Shown here: one piece after another, positions 51,347 to 58,470 of the stretch
Layout of the letters: every line of letters begins with the position of its first letter
Numbering within the stretch: position 1 is the stretch's first letter
Origin: Eggerthella lenta DSM 2243
GTDB lineage: Bacteria > Actinomycetota > Coriobacteriia > Coriobacteriales > Eggerthellaceae
Assembly (NCBI RefSeq): GCF_000024265.1
Contig: NC_013204.1
Coordinates: 1,042,180-1,106,179 of the forward strand
Reading direction: 5' to 3'
DNA length: 64,000 nt
The notes under the pieces: generated by a model
Told to the model about the DNA's origin: nothing
Database searches by the model: none
Seen by the model: only the letters and a program-made list of their open reading frames with translations
Translations under genes and position numbers: made by a program

Positions 51347-52757
51347 TCACAACCGGTTACCGGCCGCGGTGGTCGCCCCGCGGGCCGTGGCCAGTGCCGC
51401 CGCCTGGGCCCGCTCGACGAGCGCCGGGAAGCTGATATTGACACCTCCGGGTCTGGACGCGCGCATCGCGGCGCCTTCGGGACCGCGCTCGGTCTTGCAG
51501 GTCGGCTCGCCGCCGGCGACGTCGCAGCGCTTCATCGAGGGGATGAAGTTGTCGATCAGCCGGTCCGGCACCGTGCCGGGGTGCCGGAAGGCGATGTTCC
51601 CGTTGGCATCCTGCTCTAGCAGGATCGGGCATCTTGAGACGACTTCCCGGCCATGGGGGTCGTAAGTCGCGCGTTCCGGATGGAACCTGGCGACCGCATA
51701 CGCCCCGCGCTCCTTCCTGTCGAAGCTCAGGCCCCACACGCCGCCCTGATCGCCGGCGCATCTGGCCTCCATGTAGAAGCCCTTCTCGCACCGGTAGGTG
51801 AGCGCGGCGGCGAGCGCCGCGGCGACCTTCGGGCAGGCGTCGAACTGCCACGCGCGCATGCGTGTTTCGGCGCCGTCCCTAAACGAGAACTCGAGCCCCC
51901 GGAAGCCGCTCACGCCGAAGTGCCAGGCCTTCACGGGCTCCAGGCTGGTGCAGCCCCACACGGTCTCGACGAAGTCGGCTACCGACGTTGCGCCGTAAAG
52001 CCTGGCGTTCTCCTCGGCGAGCTCGCCTGCGTCCGCGAACGCGTCGAGGTCGCGGCAGACGAGCCTATCGTCGCGGGGTCCGTCCCCGACCGGGAAGGCG
52101 TTCGCATCGAAGGGGTGCTCGGGGCTCCACCCGCTATGGCCCCTCAGGACCTTGACGAGTCCCGAGAGCCCGTCATTCAGGTGCTCGGTCCAACCGGGCC
52201 CGGCGATGCCGTCCTCGCGCGCCGCGCGTCTGGCTGATGCGAACTCCATCATGACGTCCGCGACGACTCCCCAGCTGAGCGGGTGGAACTCGTCTGGCAG
52301 GACGGTGAGTTCCCTGGGGTCGATGGAGTTCTTGCCGTCTGGCGTACAGCGCCGCGTCGTAGGGGATGCCGTCCTCGCCCTCATCGACCAGGGTGGCGAG
52401 CGGGGTTTCCGTACAGTAGAACCCGTATAGCTTGCCCTCGCAATTTGAGTCGAGGATGAAAGTTTCGCCGGTGCGGACGTTGTAGATCGATTCCCACTCA
52501 GGCAGGACGGGGACCATGAGCTCGCGGACCGCCCGCTCGCGGAAGCGCTTATGCTCGGCGATCTCGCGGGTTGCGTCGTCTCCCATGACGGCGATCACCT
52601 CGTCGGGGGTCTTGAGGACCTTGTCGCCATCGGGTCCGTGCAGCACGGCATCCTCGTCGTTGTTGTAGCTGTAGGAGAGATCCCCGAACGGCTCGCAGAA
52701 TACGCGAAGCACATCCAGCGCATCCGCGGCGCTCATCGGCTCGATATAGCTCTTCAT
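51347..52757 (-). pseudogene. Frameshifted gene for a tail protein
   Basis: Two overlapping frames make one gene. The first (from MKSYIEPM at 52757) reads sensibly through ETPLATLVDEGEDGIPYDAA and then turns into Arg-rich shadow sequence after about 52345. The second picks up at TPDGKNSIDPRELTVLPDEF, one base out of phase, and continues to the tail FPALVERAQAAALATARG ending AGNRL. A single-base insertion near 52345, natural or a sequencing error, explains this. Intact, the protein would be about 470 residues. No family recognised. Confidence 0.7.
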
Positions 52758-52783
52758 ATGCCATCACATCCAAGATAACAGGG

Positions 52784-52817
52784 AAGGGCGCCCGCGGGAC
52801 AGTGCGCGGGCGCCCTT
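52784..52817 (-). terminator. 13-bp perfect hairpin after the gene ending at 52851
   Basis: Arms AAGGGCGCCCGCG and complement with a loop of 8 bases; the following minus-strand sequence (CCCTGTTATCTTGG) has only a weak T tract, so partial readthrough into 52757 is likely. Confidence 0.55.
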
Positions 52818-52850
52818 CTGGTGCGGGTTGCGGAGGTCGCGGGCGCGCTG

Positions 52851-53336
52851 CTAGAGCTTGGCGGCCTGCGTGGCCTCGGTGCCCTGCTCGGCGGTACCGT
52901 GGGCCGCGGCGACTGCCGCGGCGGCCTGGGACTGCGGGTTGGGCGCCTCGGCGCTCATCTTGGCCTTGTAGGCCTCGCGCGCGGCCTTGACGGCCTTGGT
53001 CAGCTCGAACGGGTCGACGTCGAGGGTCTTGAGCTGGTCGTTCTCGTCATACTTGAACAGATGGACGGGCATGTCCTTCTTGACGGTGACGGTGGTGCCC
53101 TTGCCGTTGGCGATATCGGACTCGGTCCAGGGCTTGCGGAAGGTCTTGAACTTGTAGCCGGAGATGTCGATGCCGTTCATGTCCGTCCCCGTGGGGATGG
53201 TGCAGAGGACGGCAGGCCAGGTCTCGGTCTTCGTGCCGTTCGTGATCACGATGTCCTCGCCCTGCGCGTTGGTGACGCTGCACCACTTTGCGGGAAACTT
53301 GATGCTGACCTCGTTGTCGTACTTTTCCTGGTCCAT
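52851..53336 (-). CDS. Small conserved mobile-element protein with tail
   Basis: The 161-residue protein starts at MDQEKYDNEVSIKFPAKWCS behind AGGAAGAAAGG. The FPAKWCS opening and the GIDISGYKFKTF part resemble a small protein common in Gram-positive conjugative elements that has no established function. The tail NPQSQAAAAVAAAHGT ends QAAKL. It has its own regulon promoter (copy 9), which lies inside the upstream open frame. Confidence 0.8.
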   Translation of the reverse strand: MDQEKYDNEVSIKFPAKWCSVTNAQGEDIVITNGTKTETWPAVLCTIPTGTDMNGIDISGYKFKTFRKPWTESDIANGKGTTVTVKKDMPVHLFKYDENDQLKTLDVDPFELTKAVKAAREAYKAKMSAEAPNPQSQAAAAVAAAHGTAEQGTEATQAAKL

Positions 53337-53864
53337 GGCGGTACCTTTCTTCCTGCCCGTCGCGCGGTGGGCGGCGGGGCGTTGATTTGCTACGAATGTA
53401 CCCTCGGGAACGGTGTGCGTATAGATAGTTTCCCGAACGGGAAGCGGCTCGAGGCCTCCGCGGCGGCGCAGCTCATCCGCTACCTCGCGCAGCCTGGAGA
53501 TATCGCCGATGACGGGCGCGGCGAGCTGTTCTTTGGGAATGAACCCGTCGAGTGCGAGGATCGCCACCGCGCCGGGCAGGGCGAGCACCCCGGTGAGCTC
53601 CGCGCTCGCGTCCGAGTAGTAGAAGTGGATCGGGTATTTCAGCACGACGGCCGCCTCCGGCACGTTGATGCCGAGCTCGTCTACCGCGCGGCGGATGGCG
53701 GTCCTGACCTGATAGGAGAGCTCGGAGGGCAGGCCGTCGGTGGCGATGGAGGGCTTGCCCGCGTCGTACTTGGTCGCGAACAGGCTGAAATCGGTGAGCT
53801 CGCCGTTGCCGTCGGGGTAGGCCGAGCGAGCCATCGTGGAGGACTGGTTGATATCCCTGAACAT
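52851..53864 (-). CDS. Upstream open frame without its own stop, reading into the next gene
   Basis: A frame starting MFRDINQSS at 53864, 15 bases after the ArdA gene, encodes about 125 residues of globular-looking sequence (SYQVRTAIRRAVDELGINVP, then PIHFYYSDASAE). It then continues without a stop through promoter copy 9 (giving LPVRE from the palindrome) and into MDQEKY of the next gene. The natural 3' end, including any tail, appears to have been lost. Whether the 337-residue fusion is made is unknown. Confidence 0.5.
   Translation of the reverse strand: MFRDINQSSTMARSAYPDGNGELTDFSLFATKYDAGKPSIATDGLPSELSYQVRTAIRRAVDELGINVPEAAVVLKYPIHFYYSDASAELTGVLALPGAVAILALDGFIPKEQLAAPVIGDISRLREVADELRRRGGLEPLPVRETIYTHTVPEGTFVANQRPAAHRATGRKKGTAMDQEKYDNEVSIKFPAKWCSVTNAQGEDIVITNGTKTETWPAVLCTIPTGTDMNGIDISGYKFKTFRKPWTESDIANGKGTTVTVKKDMPVHLFKYDENDQLKTLDVDPFELTKAVKAAREAYKAKMSAEAPNPQSQAAAAVAAAHGTAEQGTEATQAAKL
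53395..53443 (-). promoter_or_regulatory. Regulon promoter, palindrome copy 9
   Basis: TTCCCGAACGGGAA is at 53430-53443; TACATT is at 53395-53400, exactly 29 bp away. It drives the gene starting at 53336. Confidence 0.75.
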
Positions 53865-53879
53865 CATGGCGGCCGCCCC

Positions 53880-54689
53880 CTACAGTTTCGCGGCGCGTGC
53901 GGTGCCGCCGGCACCGTCGTCGGCGCTGAGCGCCGCAAGGGCGCTGGCGGCATAGGCGATCTCGGACGGTGCTGCGGGCTTCTCCTGGGCGACACGCCCG
54001 CGCCACTCGGCCACGGTCTCGCCCCCGATCTCCTCGAACGAGTACTCGTCGAGCAGCGGCCAGTCGCCGCCCTTGTTGACATAGCAGGTCTCGCACAGGT
54101 CGACATAGCCGTTGTTCACGGCGATCTCGCCGTAGCGGTTGAAGTCGAAGCAGGAGAGGAGTTCGCCGTCTCCTCGGTTCATGAGGTTCCAGAACTCGGA
54201 ATCGTCGTTGAGGACGGTGTACGCATAGTTCTCCTGCGGCGTCGAACGCTCGAGGCAGGTCTTATGCCACTGGTCCTCGACATACATATCGTCATAGAGG
54301 TAGTCGAATACGGGCAGCTCGTCTGCCTGCGCCACGAGGTTCATGAGCTCGTCGAGATGGTCCAGGGGCTCGCCGTAATCGATAGCGGCCTGGATATGGG
54401 CCAAGTCCCCTTCGGGAAGGAGCGTGAGCTGCATCGCGAGGACGTTCAGCTTGTCGAGCCGGCCGTACTCATCGAACACCTGGGGGCAGCGGAACGGCAG
54501 CCCATCGTAGTCGGAGATATAGGTCTCCTCGTGCTCCGCGTCGACGAGCCCGTGGCTACGCAGCCAGGGCTCGATCTTGTCGGGATCAATCGGCAGGTGC
54601 ATCCAGGTATCGCGAAGCTCTCCCTCGCTGTAGTAGCCCCAGTTGCCCACGCAGACGTCGAAGCCGTCGCGGAAATCGTTATTTGCCAT
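53880..54689 (-). CDS. ardA: ArdA-family antirestriction protein with C-terminal tail
   Basis: Residues 10-130 follow ArdA closely: VCVGNWGYYSEGELRDTWMH, LPIDPDKIEPWLRSHG, EETYISDYDGLPF, then a YGRLDKLNVLAMQL helix and HLDELMNLVAQADEL. ArdA mimics B-form DNA and blocks type I restriction enzymes during establishment. At 269 residues it is longer than the usual 165-180; the extra C-terminal part ends PSEIAYAASALAALSA and RAAKL, the shared tail. The start at 54689 (MANNDFRD) is chosen because the longer frame translates the promoter. First gene under promoter copy 10. Confidence 0.85.
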   Translation of the reverse strand: MANNDFRDGFDVCVGNWGYYSEGELRDTWMHLPIDPDKIEPWLRSHGLVDAEHEETYISDYDGLPFRCPQVFDEYGRLDKLNVLAMQLTLLPEGDLAHIQAAIDYGEPLDHLDELMNLVAQADELPVFDYLYDDMYVEDQWHKTCLERSTPQENYAYTVLNDDSEFWNLMNRGDGELLSCFDFNRYGEIAVNNGYVDLCETCYVNKGGDWPLLDEYSFEEIGGETVAEWRGRVAQEKPAAPSEIAYAASALAALSADDGAGGTARAAKL

Positions 54690-54735
54690 ACAGATCAGCT
54701 CCACAGGACAGATGGCGGATAGGTGCTTGGCGTCG

Positions 54736-54784
54736 ATGTTATCCGCGCCGCATGTGCGGCACCACGGTGTTTCCCGAACGGGAA
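54736..54784 (-). promoter_or_regulatory. Regulon promoter of ardA, palindrome copy 10
   Basis: TTCCCGAACGGGAA is at 54771-54784; TAACAT is at 54736-54741, exactly 29 bp away. Confidence 0.75.
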
Positions 54785-54899
54785 GCCCCCTATGCCGCGT
54801 CACATCGATGCATCGCTCATTGAAACCTCCGATAGTCAGGTTTCGCGTTTAAGGGATTGTCCGTCCTCGCGGCGACCGTAATCCCGTGAAGAAAAACGC

Positions 54900-54947
54900 T
54901 TTCCGAACGGGAAGTGCTGAAATCACCGGGCGCCCGATGGGTATGAG
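54900..54947 (+). promoter_or_regulatory. Regulon promoter on the plus strand, palindrome copy 11
   Basis: The variant TTTCCGAACGGGAA is at 54900-54913; TATGAG is at 54942-54947, 28 bp away, followed by the start at 54984. It is back-to-back with copy 10. Confidence 0.6.
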
Positions 54948-54983
54948 TCCAGAGATTCTGCTACATACGATGAGGGGGCTGCG

Positions 54984-55349
54984 ATGGAAGACGCCGCGGT
55001 ATATCGCCATTGGACGGACGCCGAGCTCGAATTGCTCGCCGACAGGTCGCTTGCCGCCGCGGACGTGGCCGCCGCGACGGGGCGGACCGAGATGGCCGTG
55101 AGGGCGGCGCGCTCCCGCCGAGGTATCTGCCGGACCAGGTGGACGGCAGACGAGCTCGGCCGGTTGCGGGACTACGCCGCGTCGCCCAAGCAGATCGCGG
55201 CCGAGACCGGCCACTCGCTTTCAGCCGTGTACGCGAAGCGTTCCGAGATGGGCCTGCCTTCCCCGGCGGCTATACGCATGGCAGCCCGCGAGGCGGCCGC
55301 GGCGACGGCCGGGCGGGCGGCATCGGTCCAAATCGGCCTGCGCCCCTGA
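54984..55349 (+). CDS. Tandem HTH (Myb/SANT-like) protein with tail
   Basis: The 121-residue protein has two similar modules: WTDAELELLADRSLAAADVA then GRTEMAVRAARSRRG, and WTADELGRLRDYAASPKQIA then GHSLSAVYAKRSEMG. Each has the shape of a small trihelical DNA-binding domain. It ends SPAAIRMAAREAAAATAG and a basic end, the shared tail. The ATG follows GAGGGGGCTGCG. Being a DNA-binding protein inside the regulon, it is a candidate for binding the palindrome, which is speculation. Confidence 0.7.
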   Translation: MEDAAVYRHWTDAELELLADRSLAAADVAAATGRTEMAVRAARSRRGICRTRWTADELGRLRDYAASPKQIAAETGHSLSAVYAKRSEMGLPSPAAIRMAAREAAAATAGRAASVQIGLRP

Positions 55350-55367
55350 CACCGCCCCGAAAACCTG

Positions 55368-56507
55368 TCAATGCCTGACGCCGGTGTTTCGCGCCATACC
55401 CTTGACCTGTTCGGGCTGGTAGTCATAGAGGAAGTCGCTGAAGCCGTCCATGGCGTGGTCGCGGCACCACTCGCGTACCGCATCGGCGGCGGCCTTAGAG
55501 CGCTGTTCGGGATCGAGGTCGGCACAGCAGTTGCCGAGAAGTTCGGCATATTCGTCGATATCGGCATCGGTGAATATGAGCGCATCGACGTCTCGACCGT
55601 AGCGCATGGCATACTTCCCCTTGAGCGCCGCATCGAGGGCGAGGCCGGTATCCCGCGTCAGCTCCTCGGCGAAGATCTTCACGGCTTTGGAGGTGTCCAT
55701 GTAGCGGACGTCTCCTAGGCCGCGCGAGACGGTATCGAAACACCGGTTCTGCATGTGGTGGAACCCGGTAATGAGGAGACTCTGCGCGAGCGCGCAGTCG
55801 CTGACGCCCGCGGCGGAGCCCTCGGTCGCGCGGATCAACCCGACGGCGCGGGACATCACATCGAACAGGCCGCTGTTGGACCGCAAGCCCTTCGCCGCGG
55901 AGACGATGAGGGCCTGCTTCGCGACGCTCATCCCGTCCCGGTTGCACAGCAGGGTGTCGATAGCGCCGCCGCGATGGTAGTTCTCCACCGATTGGAGTGC
56001 GTCGGCGAGCATGTCGCGGGTGAGGGGGTCGTCGGGCATGGCGGGGTTGTCGAGCCTGTAGAAGACCGGTATTGCCTCCGTCGTCTCCGGGACGGAGAGC
56101 GGCAGCGACAGGATCGCTCCGCGGATTGCCTCGGCCGCCGACTTCCTCGCGCTGTCGCTCAGACTGTCCTTCTCGAAGGAATACGGCAGATTCGGTAGGT
56201 ATTCATCCTCGACCTGCGAGAAGACGGCCCCGCCGGGGAGCACCATGTCCGCGACATAGTCGGCGCGGGAGACGTCCCCGATAACGCCACCCTCGCCCTC
56301 GACGAGTTTTCCGGTCCTGTCGCACGACAGGCTGCGCCAGGAGAAGGAATAGCCGCTAGGGTAGTCCGGGTCCTCGACAAGGGAGGCCTCGAGGAACTTG
56401 ACGGGCTCGCCGTCCTCCTTGAAGGCCCAGAGGGCATAGGCGCTCTCGCACTCGTCGGGACCGAACTCGGGATCGTTCGGCGTGAGCTCGATATCGTAGT
56501 CGTCCAT
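55368..56507 (-). CDS. Unknown 379-residue protein, third gene of its operon
   Basis: The N-terminus (ALWAFKEDGEPVKFLEASL, YPSGYSFSWRSL, DRTGKLVEGEG) resembles that of the next upstream protein (ATWVVKEPGKPIGFFYSRL, SPSGLGFAV, DEDGTLDDFY), so the two share a domain. The rest is helical. The Ala core of the tail is missing but the protein ends TGVRH, like the GIKH/GPKH ends elsewhere. It lies 14 bases after the gene at 56522. Confidence 0.75.
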   Translation of the reverse strand: MDDYDIELTPNDPEFGPDECESAYALWAFKEDGEPVKFLEASLVEDPDYPSGYSFSWRSLSCDRTGKLVEGEGGVIGDVSRADYVADMVLPGGAVFSQVEDEYLPNLPYSFEKDSLSDSARKSAAEAIRGAILSLPLSVPETTEAIPVFYRLDNPAMPDDPLTRDMLADALQSVENYHRGGAIDTLLCNRDGMSVAKQALIVSAAKGLRSNSGLFDVMSRAVGLIRATEGSAAGVSDCALAQSLLITGFHHMQNRCFDTVSRGLGDVRYMDTSKAVKIFAEELTRDTGLALDAALKGKYAMRYGRDVDALIFTDADIDEYAELLGNCCADLDPEQRSKAAADAVREWCRDHAMDGFSDFLYDYQPEQVKGMARNTGVRH

Positions 56508-56521
56508 ATCTATGCTTCCCT

Positions 56522-57397
56522 CTACTGTGCGCGGCGGGGACGGTAATGCGCGCCGCTAGGTCGCGCCGTGCGCGCGGCGGCGTCCTTGGCGCGGTCGATG
56601 GCCTGCGCGCGCTCGAGCGCGGCGGCCCGCTGTGCGGGCTCCCTCTTCTCGGCCTCGCAGGTGATCGTCCAGAACGGATGCGTGACGGATGCCGGGCCGT
56701 TCATGTCCATGACGGTCGCGACGTTGCATCCCGCGCACCAGGCCTCCTGCTTGCGGTCGTAGACCGCGGCGCCCTCATAGCCCTCGACGTCGACCAGCCT
56801 CTTGGCCGCCCTCATGGCCTCGCCCAGGGTCTCGAAGTCGCCCTTCTCGTCGTCGCCGCATGAGCAGTCGGTCGAGACGACCGAGAAGCGCAAGGCCTCG
56901 GCGCCGCCGACCTTCACGCGCTCGCCGAGGCCTTGCGTCTTGAGGTACATGCTGATGTAGTCGTTGCGGTAGAACTCGGGGCAGGCGTCGATGCCGGCCT
57001 CGTCGGCCTCGTCGGTGAGCATATCGACCGCCGCGAGCACGGTGTCGCGCGCGCGGTAGCGCTCGCCCTTGTCCTGGCTCCAGCTCGTCGGGATGTCATA
57101 CGGGTTGAGCCCGTCGCATCGCACCGCGCAGCTGAACTTATTGGGGTAGGCCGCTATCAGCTCGTCGGCCGCGCCGTAGTCCCAGAGGATATCGCTGTAG
57201 AAGTCGTCGAGCGTGCCGTCCTCGTCGATGCGGAAGGCGTCGACGGCGAAGCCGAGGCCCGACGGCGAGAGCGCATCGTCGAACAGCCGCGAGTAGAAGA
57301 AGCCGATGGGCTTGCCGGGCTCCTTGACGACCCAGGTGGCCGAATCGCAAAGGCAGTGGACCCAGTTGAAGTCCGGGTCGCTACAGGTCTTGAACAT
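56522..57397 (-). CDS. Unknown 291-residue protein with basic tail, second gene of its operon
   Basis: Shares its N-terminal domain with the protein encoded at 55368-56507. Cysteine-rich spots (VSTDCSCGDD and EAWCAGCNV) may bind metal. The C-terminus (EPAQRAAALERAQAIDRAKD, then AAARTAR and a basic end) is a longer, more charged version of the shared tail. It follows the gene at 57433 by 35 bases. Confidence 0.75.
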   Translation of the reverse strand: MFKTCSDPDFNWVHCLCDSATWVVKEPGKPIGFFYSRLFDDALSPSGLGFAVDAFRIDEDGTLDDFYSDILWDYGAADELIAAYPNKFSCAVRCDGLNPYDIPTSWSQDKGERYRARDTVLAAVDMLTDEADEAGIDACPEFYRNDYISMYLKTQGLGERVKVGGAEALRFSVVSTDCSCGDDEKGDFETLGEAMRAAKRLVDVEGYEGAAVYDRKQEAWCAGCNVATVMDMNGPASVTHPFWTITCEAEKREPAQRAAALERAQAIDRAKDAAARTARPSGAHYRPRRAQ

Positions 57398-57432
57398 GGT
57401 GGCCTCCCGGGCCGTTGTCTCGTCTGAAATGT

Positions 57433-58350
57433 CTAGCCCATGTGCGCGCCGTGCGAGGCCTTGGGGAGATGGCGCGTGGGCACGTTCGCCGTGGCGTCGG
57501 CGCAGTGCTTGGCGGCCGCCGCCACCGAGCGCGGGTCCTTGGCGGCCGCCGCCTTGATCTCCTCATAGCCCTTGCCCATGAGCTCGGCGGCGTCGCGCAC
57601 GGCGTCCGAGATGCCCTGCGCCGCGGCGGACAGCACGAACGGCACGCACTTCACCTTGTCGGCGAACGCCCGTCCGCGCGCCGAGATGTTCTGGGCCGCG
57701 CGGGTGCATGCGGCCTGGACGGCTTTGATGTCGCGGGACATGAACTCGAGGCAGGTCTGCACCTTCGCGGATCCGGCGGCGGCCAGCTCGCTGAACTTGT
57801 AGCGGATGCCGGTGCGGTCGAGCTCGCGGCTGAACTCGGCGACCTCCTCGCTGTTCTCCTCGATCGTGCCGTCCATGAGGGGCACGCACATGTCGAACTC
57901 CTCCTCGGCGGCGGGCACGGGGGCGTACGGGCCGTGTTCATCGGCCAGGCCCACGGCGGCGCGGTTGAGCTGCTTGTGGAACAGCTTGCTGTTCGTTCGC
58001 GCCTGGGCGAGCGCCTGGTGGTTGGCGAGGTCGACGACGTACTGCTTGACGTAGGCCTTGGCCGCGGCCGGGTCGCCGGTGATGATGTCGGTCTTGTCCG
58101 GGAAGTGCTCGACGAGCGACGCCGCCAGGCGGCTCGTCATCTCGTCGGCCGAGATCCCGTCCACGGCGAGCGTGCCCGCGGTCGAGCCCGCCTGCGCCTG
58201 GGTGACGGACGAGAAGTTGCCCGAGCCGTCCGGGTTGACCCCGAAGTATGCGGCGGCCTCGCGGCACGCCTCCGTCCAGACGCCCATAAGGGCGAGCTTG
58301 CAGTTAAGGGTCTCGTTCTGGTTCATGCGGAGGTCATCATTGTCCGGCAT
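57433..58350 (-). CDS. Unknown 305-residue tail protein, first gene of its operon
   Basis: Near residue 30 it has TEACREAAAYFGVNPDGSGN followed by F-S-S, a motif it shares with the proteins at 58471-59574 and 59610-60677. The rest is predominantly helical. The tail is DPRSVAAAAKHCADATAN and a basic/His-containing end. Promoter copy 12 lies upstream and drives three genes. Confidence 0.8.
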   Translation of the reverse strand: MPDNDDLRMNQNETLNCKLALMGVWTEACREAAAYFGVNPDGSGNFSSVTQAQAGSTAGTLAVDGISADEMTSRLAASLVEHFPDKTDIITGDPAAAKAYVKQYVVDLANHQALAQARTNSKLFHKQLNRAAVGLADEHGPYAPVPAAEEEFDMCVPLMDGTIEENSEEVAEFSRELDRTGIRYKFSELAAAGSAKVQTCLEFMSRDIKAVQAACTRAAQNISARGRAFADKVKCVPFVLSAAAQGISDAVRDAAELMGKGYEEIKAAAAKDPRSVAAAAKHCADATANVPTRHLPKASHGAHMG

Positions 58351-58387
58351 GGCTTCCCCTTTCGACGGAAAGTTGATATTCCAGGCA

Positions 58388-58446
58388 ATCGTATCGGCGG
58401 GCGTCGTCTTTTGGGTATGCGAAAGCCCCCGTTTCCCGAACGGGAA
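58388..58446 (-). promoter_or_regulatory. Regulon promoter, palindrome copy 12 (39-bp spacing)
   Basis: TTCCCGAACGGGAA is at 58433-58446; TACGAT is at 58388-58393, 39 bp away. The palindrome is inside a larger hairpin (58424-58455, outer arms AGCCCCCG) 16 bases after the stop at 58471, so it may also act as terminator for that gene. Confidence 0.65.
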
Positions 58447-58470
58447 GCGGGGGCTGACGGAAAGGAGACG

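Noticed and set aside
52084-52098. A near-copy of the palindrome (CCCCGACCGGGAA)
   Set aside because: It is inside a coding region, is not properly symmetrical, and has no start codon at the expected distance.
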